Shown: one piece after another, positions 31,118 through 44,368 of the stretch
Layout: every line of letters starts with the position of its first letter
Position numbering within the stretch: position 1 is the first letter of the stretch
DNA from: Acidimicrobiaceae bacterium
GTDB taxonomy: Bacteria > Actinomycetota > Acidimicrobiia > Acidimicrobiales > Ilumatobacteraceae
DNA length: 64,000 nt
Assembly: GCA_016722025.1 (NCBI GenBank)
Contig: JADKGZ010000001.1
Coordinates: 124,001-188,000, forward strand
Reading direction: 5' to 3'
Translations under genes and position numbers: made by a program
Notes under the pieces: generated by a model
Databases searched by the model: none
Told to the model about the DNA's origin: nothing
The model's input: only the letters and a program-made list of their open reading frames with translations

Positions 31118-32385
31118 CTCGCCGGCACTCGCTCGATGTCGGCACCCAGCGCAGCCAGCCTGCCCACCAGATCGTCGTAGCCACGATCGATGTGGTGGAC
31201 GCCGGTGACCGTGGTGTCGCCCTCGGCGGCCAGCCCGGCCACGATGAGCGCCGCGCCGGCACGGATGTCGGGTGCTCGCACGGGGGCGCCGCTGAGGTGA
31301 GGGACACCGCGCACGACCGCGTGGTGGCCGTCGGCGCGGATGTCGGCGCCGAGGCGCTGCAGTTCCTCCACATAGCGGAAGCGGCCGGGGTACAGGTTCT
31401 CGGTGACGATGCCGACGCCGTCGGCCACCGACAGCATGGTGACGATCAGCGGCTTGTAGTCGGTGGCGATGCCGGGGTACGGCAGCGTGGCCACGTCGAT
31501 GCTGCGCAGCCGGCCGTTGGCCCACACCGCCAAGCCGTCGCCGACGGTGGTGACGGTGAGCCCCATGTCGTGGAACCGGCGCAGCAGCATCTCCATGTGC
31601 TCGGCGCAGGCCCCGCGCAACGTCACTTCGCCGCCGCTGACCGCGACCGCGGCCAGGTACGTGGCCGCCTGGATGCGGTCGGCCACCACACGGTGGTCGG
31701 CGGCATGGAGATCGCCGGGCTGCACCCCGTGCACCACCAGCGTGGAGGAACCGATGCCTTCGATCTGTGCCCCCATGCTCACCAGGAAGTTGCACAGGTC
31801 GGAGAGCTCGGGCTCGCGCGCCGCGTTGTCGATGACCGTGGTGCCCTTGGCGTGCACGGCGGCGGTGAGGATGTTCTCGGTGGCCCCCACACTGGGGAAG
31901 TCGAGCGTGATGTCGGCGCCGTGCAGGCGTTCGGCGCGGGCCTCGACCACACCGTGCTGCAGTTCGAAGGTGGCGCCCATGGCCTCCAGCCCGCGCAGAT
32001 GCATGTCGATGGGACGGCTCCCGAAGTCGTCGCCACCGGGCAGCGACAGCGACACCCGACCGAACCGGCCCAGCAGCGGGCCGAGCACGTTGATGCTGGC
32101 TCTGATGCGCTCGACCAGTTCGTAGGGCGCAACCGGCGAGATGTCGCCGTCGTTGACGAGTCGCAGGGTGCCGGCGCCGGCCCACTCGCTGCGCACACCG
32201 ATGGCGGCGAGCAGCTCGGCCATGATGCCCACATCACCGATGTCGGGAACGTTGGTGAGCGTGGACGTGCCATCGGCCAGCAGCGTGGCCGCCATCAGCT
32301 TGAGCACCGAGTTCTTGGCACCGGGTATGACGACCTCGCCGTGCAACGGCCCGGCGCGCCGGATGAGGATTCGCTCTTCGTTCAT
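31114..32385 (-). CDS. murA: UDP-N-acetylglucosamine 1-carboxyvinyltransferase (Asp-type, fosfomycin-insensitive)
   Basis: First committed step of peptidoglycan synthesis, transferring enolpyruvyl from PEP to UDP-GlcNAc. 423 residues. Family motifs: IPGAKNSVLKLMAATLLA (the conserved Lys of PGAKN), FPSVGATENILTAAV, LPYPGIATDYKP and DIRAGAALIVAGL. The catalytic loop reads SLPGGDDFGSRPIDMH: Asp119 replaces the usual Cys115, as in mycobacteria. That replacement is known to make the enzyme insensitive to fosfomycin. Divergent from the MFS gene by 61 bases. Confidence 0.96.
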   Translation of the reverse strand: MNEERILIRRAGPLHGEVVIPGAKNSVLKLMAATLLADGTSTLTNVPDIGDVGIMAELLAAIGVRSEWAGAGTLRLVNDGDISPVAPYELVERIRASINVLGPLLGRFGRVSLSLPGGDDFGSRPIDMHLRGLEAMGATFELQHGVVEARAERLHGADITLDFPSVGATENILTAAVHAKGTTVIDNAAREPELSDLCNFLVSMGAQIEGIGSSTLVVHGVQPGDLHAADHRVVADRIQAATYLAAVAVSGGEVTLRGACAEHMEMLLRRFHDMGLTVTTVGDGLAVWANGRLRSIDVATLPYPGIATDYKPLIVTMLSVADGVGIVTENLYPGRFRYVEELQRLGADIRADGHHAVVRGVPHLSGAPVRAPDIRAGAALIVAGLAAEGDTTVTGVHHIDRGYDDLVGRLAALGADIERVPAS

Positions 32386-32446
32386 GACGTGTTCAAGTAT
32401 GCCTCGCCGGCCAGGGTGTGCGGCCGCCACAGATAGCCTCCGTTCG

Positions 32447-33925
32447 GTGCCGTGGCGACCCTTCACTCGTAAGCGGGGCCCGATCACGCAGGTGTGGCCG
32501 GCAGGGTCGCCCGCCGCGGTGCTGGCGCTACAGCCACGCACCGATGTGCTCGACGAACACGCCGAAGCCGACGGCTCGTTCTCCCAGTTCGTGGGCCCGT
32601 TCCGCCACTATCGACGCGAGGTCTTCACCGACGCCGACGGCTCGGTGACCGAAACCATCACCTATCGCCTCGACCTCCCGTGGTTCGGGTGGCTCTTCGC
32701 ACGGCCACTGCGGAGCGCTCTGCGCGCTCGCCGGCCCGCCGGCACTCGTAACCCGTGGTGGGCGCCACCCGACCGCCTCGACGAACGGCAGGTGCGCACA
32801 CTGGCGCTGCTGGCAGTGGCATCCAGCTCCGCCACCTTCGCGAACACGTTGTTCACCCAGACGGCCAACTTCGCTGCCGACAGCTTCGGCGTGTCCTCCG
32901 GCGGGCAGAGCATCGGTGGCGCCGTCGTGCGCCTGGGGGTGGTCATCGCCCTGCCGTTCGCGGTGCTCGCCGATCGCGTCGGTCGCCGCCGCACGATCAT
33001 GCTGCTCGCCTGGCTCACGCCCCTGTTCTGCGCGCTGGGCGCACTGGCCCCCTCCTTCGGGCTGCTCGTCGTCTCCCAGACCGTTGCACGGCCACTGGGC
33101 ATCGCGATGGCCCTGTTGGCGGCGGTGGCCGCCGCGGAAGACATGCCCCGCAACAGCCGCGCCTACGCCGTCAGCGTGCTGGCCATGGCCGCTGGGTTGG
33201 GCGGGTTCGTCGCCGTGACCGCACTCAAGCTGGCCGACCTCGGCGACGAGGGCTGGCGCTTCGTGTACCTGCTCTCGCTCGTGTGGCTGCCGGTCGCGGT
33301 CAGCCTCACACGGCACCTCACCGAGACTCGTCGCTTCGAGACGGTGCACCCGATCTCGCCGCGCATGAACCGCCGGCGGCTCGCGCTCATCGCCTCCGTC
33401 GCCTTCGCCGCCAACCTGTTCGTGGCACCTGCATCGTTCTTCCAGAACCGCTACCTCACCGACGTGCGCGGCTACAGCGGAGGCGACATCGCGCTCTTCA
33501 CGGTGGCCACCGCCACGCCCGCCGGCATCGGCCTCATCCTCGGCGGGCAACTCGCCGATGCGATGGGTCGCCGCCGCCTCATCGCCATCTGCACACCGTT
33601 GTCCACCGCGTGCCTGGTCGGCGCGTTCTTGGTTGGCGGGCCGGCGATGTGGGCGTTCTCGTTCGTGGGCGGCTTCACTGCGGCGATGGCCTACCCCGCG
33701 TTCGCGGTCTACCGCGCCGAGCTGTTCCCCACCGGCAACCGTGGAACGGCCAACGGCCTGGTCACGGCCACCGCGTTGCTCAGCGGCAGTATCGGCATCC
33801 TGCTGGTGGGTCAGCTACGCGATCGGGGGGCCAGCTTCGGGTCGCTCATCGCCGCGCTCAGCGTGGGCCAACTGGTGGCGGCGTACATCGCCGTGCGGCA
33901 CTACCCAGAGACCGCTCCAGGGCGG
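32447..33925 (+). CDS. MFS transporter with N-terminal SRPBCC-like region (3' end uncertain)
   Basis: Major facilitator with about 12 TM helices from residue 115 on. The MFS A-motif is seen twice: LADRVGRRRTIML (loop 2-3) and LADAMGRRRLIA (loop 8-9). The preceding 110 residues are soluble (..VLDEHAEADGSFSQFVGPFRHYRREVF.. ETITYRLDLPWFGWLFARPL) and look like the end of an SRPBCC-like domain, an unusual fusion. GTG 32447 starts it. Coding signal stops near 33920 after IAVRHYPETA; the open frame runs on for 2 kb only as antisense of the next genes, so an indel probably hides the stop. Substrate unknown. Confidence 0.8.
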
Positions 33926-34425
33926 CGATGCGCTCGTCGCAGCCCTTCAGGTCGTGGCCCTTGCCCTCCAGCCACTCGTGGGTCACCGGGCCGGGGATCG
34001 TCGCCGTCCACCGCTGAGCTCGTCGGGGGTGCCGAATGCGTCCTTCGTGCCGGAGATGAACAGGCATGGCACCGTCAGCCGTGGGAAGTGCTCCACTCGC
34101 AAGCGATCGGGCTTGCCCGGCGGGTGCAGGGGGTAGCAGATCAGCACGAGGCCCTTCGCGGGCAATGGGTTCGCTTCGTCGCCGACCACCATGGAACAGA
34201 TGCGGCCGCCCATCGACCGACCGCCCAGCACCAGCGTGTCGCCGGCAACCGCGAGCAGCGGAGCCGCCGCGTCACGCACTGTCTGCAGCAGCACCGGCGC
34301 ACGATCGGGCGCCCGGCGCCCGGCTGTGCGGTAGGCGAAGTCGGCGCGAACGCACGGCGTGGGCGCGACTGCGGCCTCGATCGCGAGCAGGCTGGAGTGG
34401 GTGCTGGCCGAGCCGGCCCGGCGGT
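33905..34425 (-). CDS. Alpha/beta hydrolase, KANL3/TEX30 (dienelactone hydrolase-like) type (frameshifted)
   Basis: About 190 residues readable. HSSLLAIEAAVAPTPCVRADF precedes YRTAGRRAPDRAPVLLQTVR, the nucleophile elbow GGRSMGGRICSMV (Ser), then LICYPLHPPGKPDRLR, LFISGTKDAFGTPDEL (acid) and the His in WLEGKGHDLKG. The frame breaks near 34015 between PDELS and TATIPGPVTHEW. The N-terminal strand that should precede HSSLLA (..THGAGS) is not readable and merges with the end of the J-domain gene near 34415, so bases are probably missing there. Function beyond hydrolase is unknown. Converges on the MFS gene. Confidence 0.7.
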
Positions 34426-35056
34426 GGCGTCGTCGCCGCCATGGTCGGGGTGGGCCTCGCGCAACCGCGTGCGGAACAGGGCCATCACGTCCTTCTTGGT
34501 GACCTTGGCCGTGCCCATCGGGAAGCCGAGCAGGTCGAGCGCCCAGACTCGCGGGTCGGCGACACCGACCAGATCGGTGCGGCTGACCCCGGTGATGTCG
34601 GCCACGAACGACGGCCCGATGGGCCCCGCCAGCGCATCGCCCGGTGCAGCACCGGGGCCATCCCGGCGCGCATCCAACGCCAGCCGCTCGAGCGTAGATC
34701 GCGCCGAGCACCTGCGAGAGCGGGCGGCCCATCGAGTGCAGGTCGAACTCGACGTGGTCGGCGTCGCCGTTGAGCTGATGCACGCTGGTCGCGAGTCCGT
34801 GCCGATCGATCTGGTAGCGGTGCTGCAAGCGAGGCTGCACCACCCGCTCACCGCGCACCACCTGGTCGATCAAGCGGCCGATGTCGGGGTGCAGCTCCTC
34901 GTCGACATCGGGAAGATACGCGGCCACCACCGCCGCCAGCAGAACGCCACCCAGGCCTGGCGCCGGATCGGTGGGCAGCACCAGGTGCCCCAACGCAATG
35001 CGACGGGTGGGCGTGACCGGGCGGGTGTGCCAGAGCTGCAGTTCGGCGAGCAGCAT
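34416..35056 (-). CDS. J-domain protein with unknown N-terminal domain (frameshifted)
   Basis: About 215 residues. N-terminal 125 residues form an unrecognised domain (MLLAELQLWHTRPVTPTRRIALGH.. RLQHRYQIDRHGLATSVHQLNGDADHVEFDLHSMGRPLSQVL). After a middle region, the C-terminus is a J-domain: DLLGFPMGTAKVTKKDVMALFRTRLREAHPDHGGD with the HPD signature that stimulates Hsp70 ATPase. The frame breaks near 34693 (AIYA then LERLALDARRDG) and the end near 34415 is ambiguous. J-domains at the C-terminus, following a non-zinc-finger domain, are unlike DnaJ itself. The partner Hsp70 is not in the window. Confidence 0.65.
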
Positions 35057-35077
35057 GTCGTTCAGCAGCGCCGATGC

Positions 35078-35866
35078 TCAGATGTACGGGCGCAGCAGGT
35101 CGTACAGCTCTGCCGCGACCGCGACCGCGGCGTCGTGATCGGGTTCGTCGCCGTCCACGAGCGCATCGGCCAGTTCGTCGGCGAGCTCGCAGGTGCGCTG
35201 CCACAGTCGAATGTCGACGCCATAGGGCGGCCGGGTGGGCTCGGCCACTTCGGTGGCCTGCAGCAACTGCTCGAGACCATCGGCATCGAGCGGGTTCTTC
35301 TGCAAGCGCTGACCCGCCAGGAAGAAGGTGGTGAGCGTCTCGAACGGCAGCGCTGGTCGCTCGTCGTCGCCGTCGAGGTCGAAGTCGAGGTCGTCGCCGT
35401 GCGTGGCGAACTCGCCCTTCTCGATCATGTCCATCAGCGACTCGGCGATCGCCTCGTGCTCGGTGGTCACCAACAGCAGGTCGTCCTCCCACCGGTAAGG
35501 GATCTGTTGGCGAGTGAGGGCCCGGGTGATGGACTGACGGTCGCCCTCGGGCCAGTCGCCCAGGTCGTACTCCGTCGCAGCCACTCCGTCGGCGATGTCG
35601 ATCGGCTGTGCCGACGGCGTGTCGTGCGCCGGCTCGGCCGTGTCGTCGTACACGATGCCCAGACGCTCCTCCACGCGAGTGATGGTGCTGTCGGCCAGCG
35701 CCTCGTGCGACTCGGGCACCACCAGCTCGCTGCCATCCCATGTGTGTGGGACCTCGGCCTCGGCAAGCTCGGCGGCGAGCTCTGCCTGCTGGTCGAACGA
35801 CCAGCGACCGAGGTCGTACAGCACCCGCGTCGCATCGGGATCGTCGGGATTCCAGTCTTCGCTCAC
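35078..35866 (-). CDS. Acidic protein with an internal duplication, unknown function
   Basis: 262 residues, very acidic, no TM segment or signal. Two copies of an approximately 70-residue motif are visible: YDLGRWSFDQQAELAAELAEAEVPHTW..SELVVPESHEALADS (about 17-65) and YDLGDWPEGDRQSITRALTRQQIPYRW..DLLLVTTEHEAIAES (about 99-147). Each has the pattern aromatic/DLG-W, helix, IP-W, then a strand and an EHEA helix. The C-terminal 100 residues are a separate helical region. The start is GTG 35866, overlapping the stop of the upstream peptidase gene (GTGA). I do not recognise the family. Confidence 0.8.
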   Translation of the reverse strand: MSEDWNPDDPDATRVLYDLGRWSFDQQAELAAELAEAEVPHTWDGSELVVPESHEALADSTITRVEERLGIVYDDTAEPAHDTPSAQPIDIADGVAATEYDLGDWPEGDRQSITRALTRQQIPYRWEDDLLLVTTEHEAIAESLMDMIEKGEFATHGDDLDFDLDGDDERPALPFETLTTFFLAGQRLQKNPLDADGLEQLLQATEVAEPTRPPYGVDIRLWQRTCELADELADALVDGDEPDHDAAVAVAAELYDLLRPYI

Positions 35867-37950
35867 GACCGAGACGCTAGCGGCACGTAGCGAGCCAGGA
35901 ACTCTTCAGCTCGGCGATACTCGTCGAGTTGGTTGGCCACCTGCCGAAAGCCATGGCCTTCGCCGGGGTACACGTGCAGCTGCACGTCGCCGCCTGCTGC
36001 TCGTACCCGGTGCGCGAACACCGGGCTCTGCCGCACCGGCACCACCAGGTCGTCGTCGCCGTGCAGCAGCAGCAGCGGCGTGCCGGCGAACCGATCGGCA
36101 TGGAACGTGGGCGACCGCAGCCGGTGCAGCGGCAGGGTCTCGGGCAGCGCACCCACCAGCGTGCTGGTGTAGTGCCGCTCGAAGCGATGGCTGCGCTCGG
36201 CCAGCTCGGTGAGGTCGGTCACCGGGTAGAGCAGCACCGCGGCGGCGAAGCGACGCGGGTCGATCGCCACCGCCCCCAAGGCAGTGAACCCACCGGCCGA
36301 GCTGCCGAACACCACCGTGCGTGCGGCATGCCCAGCCCTGAGCGTGCGCCTGGCGGGTGACGGCGAGCGTGTCGGCGACGTCGAGCTCGCCCCACCGACC
36401 ACGCAGCGCCTGCTGGTACGCGCGACCGTGGCCGGTGGAGCCACGGTGGTCGGGCACCAGGACGCTCCACCCGCGCGACAGCCAGAAGGCCAGGCGCGGC
36501 ATGAACGTGACCTGCCACTGATCCGTCGGGCCGCCGTGCAGCCACACGATGAGCGCGCTCCGCGCCCGCCGGCGCGCCGAGCGGCGGGCGATACAACCGC
36601 GTGAGCCGCCATCGGCACCGGCAGTTCCACCCGCTCCGGCTCCACCAGATCGCCGACCTGCCACTCGTGCTGCGGCCCCACTGCAACCACCGTGCGCTGC
36701 CACGTGGCGGTGTCGTACACGACCACCTGGGTGGGTGTGCGGGCGCCGGAGCGCACGGCGGCCAGTCGCTGCCCACCCACGCGAGCTGGCCGTGCACCCC
36801 GCGGGCGATCTCGCGCACGTGCCCGTCGGCGGTTCACCACGCAGAGCCGACCGAAGCCGCCATCGTTGCGGGTGAACGCAACCTGCCGGTTGTCGGGCGA
36901 GACGACGAACGACTGCTGCCCCGGCCCCCAACTCGGCCCGGCATGCTCGAACGGTTCCTCGATCAGCGGCTGCTCGCCCACCCAGACGTTCAGCCATCCC
37001 GAATCGTCGCGAACGCACACGGTGTGCCGTCGGGCAGCGGGCGAGGCTGCTGCACCACCCGCGAGGTCGGGCTCGTCGTGCACGAGCCCATCGACACCGA
37101 CACGCTGCACCCGGCTGCGATCCCACGGCATGTCGGGCACGTTCCAGGCCTGCCAGCGCACGCTCACTCCGTCGGCATCGACGAACGCGTCCATGCAGAA
37201 GTCGGCCGTACCGTCGTCCAGTCGCGTCGTGTGCCCACTCGCCACGTCGACCCGGTGCACCTCCTCGAGATCGAGGACGTAGACGATCGCGTCACCGTCA
37301 GCTGCAACGCACGGACTCGTGGCCACTCGATCCGGCCCGGGGGCGGTGAGCCGCGCGGCGGGCCGGCCCGTCGATCGTCTGGCGCCACAGGTTGCCGTCG
37401 GCGCCGATGAAACGACGGCGCCGCCATCGGGAGTGAACGCCCACGCCCCGCCGCCCAGCCCCCTGCCCGGGCGCAACGGCGGGGCACTGGCCACCCGTCG
37501 GCGCTGCCGTCGAACCGGTGCACCACCAGCCATGCCACACCTGCGGTCGACGCCGCAAAGGCCAGCATCGGCCGCCCTGAGCCAGGCGCGGCTCGGTGAG
37601 GTCGTGCCACCGACGCAACGCTCCGCTGGGATCGGCGACATGGCGGCACTCGAAGCTGCGGGCGCCGCCCTGCCGGACGTAATCCGCTGGACATGCCGCA
37701 CCTGGCCTCCACGCCACCCGGAAGGAGGTGCCCCATGTTGCAGCGCTGCACCCCGCTCTGGGCCGTGGCGGCGCTCCGCTCGCCGGCGCCTGCACCCGCC
37801 AGCGTCCGCCGGCCCTGGCACGGCCGCCCCGGCTCCATCGCCGTCGTCGCGCCACCCAGCGCATCTCCCCATCACGTCGCGATCGCACCCGGCTTCGCCG
37901 GCCACGGCCATCCGCCGACGACCCACTGGTGCCTGTGCCGATCCATCGGT
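35863..37950 (-). CDS. S9 family prolyl-oligopeptidase-like peptidase (multiple frameshifts)
   Basis: Serine peptidase of the prolyl oligopeptidase family: an N-terminal beta-propeller and a C-terminal alpha/beta hydrolase. The catalytic domain is readable at the end: nucleophile FGSSAGGFTALG, acid in LLHGDDDLVVPV, base in GEGHGFR, then the end ..EFLARYVPL. Propeller blades are visible from AADGDAIVYVLDLEEVHRVDVASG to SFVVSPDNRQVAFTRND. Frame changes occur several times between 36300 and 37500, and the N-terminal 150 residues cannot be reconstructed; the start is somewhere near 37900-37960. Dense indels could mean a decayed gene, but the intact catalytic triad argues for sequence error. Confidence 0.72.
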   Translation of the reverse strand, partial: TDGSAQAPVGRRRMAVAGEAGCDRDVMGRCAGWRDDGDGAGAAVPGPADAGGCRRRRAERRHGPERGAALQHGAPPSGWRGGQVRHVQRITSGRAAPAASSAAMSPIPAERCVGGTTSPSRAWLRAADAGLCGVDRRCGMAGGAPVRRQRRRVASAPPLRPGRGLGGGAWAFTPDGGAVVSSAPTATCGARRSTGRPAARLTAPGPDRVATSPCVAADGDAIVYVLDLEEVHRVDVASGHTTRLDDGTADFCMDAFVDADGVSVRWQAWNVPDMPWDRSRVQRVGVDGLVHDEPDLAGGAAASPAARRHTVCVRDDSGWLNVWVGEQPLIEEPFEHAGPSWGPGQQSFVVSPDNRQVAFTRNDGGFGRLCVVNRRRARARDRPRGARPARVGGQRLAAVRSGARTPTQVVVYDTATWQRTVVAVGPQHEWQVGDLVEPERVELPVPMAAHAVVSPAARRAGGRGARSSCGCTAARRISGRSRSCRAWPSGCRAGGASWCPTTVAPPATVARTSRRCVVGGASSTSPTRSPSPARRTLRAGHAARTVVFGSSAGGFTALGAVAIDPRRFAAAVLLYPVTDLTELAERSHRFERHYTSTLVGALPETLPLHRLRSPTFHADRFAGTPLLLLHGDDDLVVPVRQSPVFAHRVRAAGGDVQLHVYPGEGHGFRQVANQLDEYRRAEEFLARYVPLASRS

Positions 37951-38022
37951 AACACCTCGCGCGGGGCGCGGTCTCGAGGCTCTTGAGGCCGCGCCCCTCG
38001 CCAACCACTACGGTGGGGTTCG

Positions 38023-39016
38023 ATGATCGCCAACTCGCAGAAGCCTGATCGCAACCTCGCGCTCGAACTGGTGCGTGTCACCGAATCGGCCGCGCTCGCC
38101 GCCTCCCGATGGGTGGGCCGCGGCGACAAGAACGGCGCCGACGGCGCCGCCGTCGACGCCATGCGCACCGTGCTGTCCACCGTGCCGATGGACGGCATCG
38201 TCGTCATCGGCGAGGGCGAGAAGGACGAAGCGCCGATGCTGTTCAACGGCGAGCGCGTCGGCGACGGCACAGCCCCGCTCACCGATGTCGCCGTCGACCC
38301 GATCGACGGCACCACGCTCACCGCCTACGGCCGGGCCAACGCCATCGCCGTCATCGCCGTCAGCGAGCGGGGCACGATGTTCAACCCCGGGCCGTGCGTG
38401 TACATGCACAAGATCGCCGTCGGCCCCGAAGCCGTCGGCTGCATCGACATCACCGCCTCGCCCACCCAGAACCTGCGCTGGATCGCGAAGGCCAAGGGCG
38501 AGCAGGTGCGCGACCTCACCGCTGTCATCCTCGACCGCGATCGCCACAAAGACCTCATCGCGGAAGTGCGCTCCACCGGCGCCCGCGTGAAGTTGATCGG
38601 CGATGGCGACACCTTCGGCGCCATCGCCACCGGCTGGCCCGATGCGGGCGTCGACGTGCTCATCGGCATCGGCGGCACGCCCGAAGGCGTCATCTCCGCA
38701 GCTGCGTTGAAGGGCATGGGCGGCGAGATCCAGGGGCTGCTCGCTCCGCGCAACGATGCCGAGCGCGACGACGCCATCGCAGCGGGCTACGACCTGTCAC
38801 GAGTGCTCACCACCGACGATCTCGTACAGGGTGACAACTGCTTCTTCGCCGCCACCGGCATCACCGACGGCGAGCTGATGCGCGGCGTGCGCTACGAGCA
38901 CGGTGGCGCCACGCACCCAGAGCCTCGTGATGCGCTCGCGCAGCGGCACCGTGCGCATGATCGACGCCCGTCACCGCATCGACAAGCTCGCCAGCTTCGC
39001 CAGCGTCGAGTACTGA
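38023..39016 (+). CDS. glpX: Class II fructose-1,6-bisphosphatase (3' frameshift)
   Basis: Gluconeogenic phosphatase converting fructose-1,6-bisphosphate to fructose-6-phosphate. About 331 residues. GlpX motifs: [63 protein letters not shown] (metal-binding DPIDGTT) and [16 protein letters not shown]. The frame shifts near 38917 (YEHGGAT then [21 protein letters not shown]), and the true stop is TGA at 39014-39016 after ..LASFASVEY. One extra base or two missing bases explain it. It supports glycogen synthesis from non-sugar carbon. Confidence 0.94.
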
Positions 39017-39818
39017 CGCCGCGCTGCAGCACGCGGCTCAGCCGGCGAGCGAGGCCCCGCGGGGTGACCCCGGCCGCGGCGACCATGCCCTTGTAGAGCA
39101 CGCCGGGCACGGACAACGCCTTGCCCTTGGCCACATCGTCGAGGCCGGCCTTGGCCACTTCGTCGGGCTCGAGCCAGGCGAACTTCGGGTACTGGGTGGC
39201 GTAGCTCTCGGTGCTGCTGACGCTCTGGAACTCGGTGCGGGTGAGGCCGGGGCACAGCGCCGTGACGTGCACGCCGGTGCCGCGCACTTCCTCGTGGAGG
39301 CTCTCGGTGAGGCTGGTGACGTATGCCTTGGTCGCGGCGTACACGGCCAGCTTCGGCGCCGGCTGGAAGCTGACCACGCTGCTCACGTTGAGCAGGTAGC
39401 CGCGCCCGCGCGGCACCATCACGCCAAGTGCGGCACGGCTGAGACGAGTGAGCGCGGCGACGTTGAGCTGCACCTCGGCATCGAGGCGATCCGGGTCGAG
39501 CTCGTGGAACTCGCCGGACGTGCCGAAGCCGGCGTTGTTGACCACCAGGTCGATGGGCGCGGCCTCGTGCTCGACGCGCGCGACCACTGCAGGCCAGCCC
39601 GGCGGCCGGCCGAGGTCGGCGACCAGCACCTCGATCGAGGGAAAGCGCTCGGCCAGCGCGTGCAAGCGGTCGCTGCGGCGGGCGACCACGACCGTGGGCA
39701 CACCGGCCGCGCCGAGCAGCTCGGCCATTGCCTCGCCGATGCCGCTGGATGCACCGGTGACGAGTGCTGAGGTGAACGGAAAGGTTGAGTAGCCATGCCG
39801 CCAGGCTATGCCTGGCAC
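38892..39818 (-). CDS. SDR family oxidoreductase (DltE/YdfG-like)
   Basis: Short-chain dehydrogenase with [19 protein letters not shown] (cofactor), the basic [13 protein letters not shown] after beta2 (NADP preference), [11 protein letters not shown], and the catalytic S..Y..K in [38 protein letters not shown] follows. Real coding probably ends near 39025, because the remaining open frame to 38892 is antisense to glpX and lacks SDR similarity. The start is GTG 39818 in the open frame, or ATG 39795 (MATQPF) with a one-base deletion. Substrate unknown. Confidence 0.88.
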   Translation of the reverse strand: MPGIAWRHGYSTFPFTSALVTGASSGIGEAMAELLGAAGVPTVVVARRSDRLHALAERFPSIEVLVADLGRPPGWPAVVARVEHEAAPIDLVVNNAGFGTSGEFHELDPDRLDAEVQLNVAALTRLSRAALGVMVPRGRGYLLNVSSVVSFQPAPKLAVYAATKAYVTSLTESLHEEVRGTGVHVTALCPGLTRTEFQSVSSTESYATQYPKFAWLEPDEVAKAGLDDVAKGKALSVPGVLYKGMVAAAGVTPRGLARRLSRVLQRGVSTRRWRSWRACRCGDGRRSCARCRCASASRGSGCVAPPCS

Positions 39819-39845
39819 CTCGACGGCCGCACGCGACGGCGAGGG

Positions 39846-40265
39846 TCAGTGTGAGCCCTGCGGGGTGCCGGCCAGGCCGCCGGAGGCCGACAGGCGGGCG
39901 TGTGCCCGACCGAGCGCGGAGACGGCCTCCGCGTCGTGTTCGCGACGCAGCAGTTCCTCGGCGGAGTCCTTGGCCCTCAGTGCGCGAGCGCGGTCGATGT
40001 GCTCGCCGAGCTCGGCGGTGTCGCTGAGGATGCTGACGGTGTTGCCGCTGACCTGCACGAAACCGCCGTGCACCGCCACGTCGAGCACCTGGCCATCGGC
40101 CAGCGTGATGCGCGTGTGGTTCTCCACCAACGCCCCCAGGAACGGGGCATGGCCGGGCAGGAAGGCGATCTCGCCACCACCCAGGGTGCGGGTGATGACC
40201 TGTGTGGCCTCGCCGGAGAAGATCACCTTCTCCGGCGACACCAGCTCGACCTGCATCGTGGCCAT
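39846..40265 (-). CDS. atpC: ATP synthase F1 epsilon subunit
   Basis: 139-residue epsilon subunit, last gene of the ATP synthase operon. The N-terminal beta-barrel is clear (MQVELVSPEKVIFSGEATQVITRT, ..EIAFLPGHAPFLGALV, ..DVAVHGGFVQVSGNTVSILSDTAE), followed by the two-helix C-terminal region (IDRARALRAKDSAEELLRRE) that can inhibit ATP hydrolysis. It follows atpD by 2 bases. Confidence 0.95.
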   Translation of the reverse strand: MATMQVELVSPEKVIFSGEATQVITRTLGGGEIAFLPGHAPFLGALVENHTRITLADGQVLDVAVHGGFVQVSGNTVSILSDTAELGEHIDRARALRAKDSAEELLRREHDAEAVSALGRAHARLSASGGLAGTPQGSH

Positions 40266-40267
40266 GA

Positions 40268-44322
<4,055 letters not shown>

Positions 44323-44368
44323 GTTCTTCGTTGCTCCGATTTTGGCGTATGTCGTTCATTGTTGACAG

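Noticed and set aside
32141..35890. A 1249-codon plus-strand ORF
   Set aside because: Only the 32447-33925 part is the MFS protein; the rest is antisense of the hydrolase, J-domain and acidic-protein genes.
35863..37950. S9 peptidase as a pseudogene
   Set aside because: The catalytic triad and C-terminal domain are intact, and indels are as dense in essential neighbours; error is the simpler reading, though decay is not excluded.
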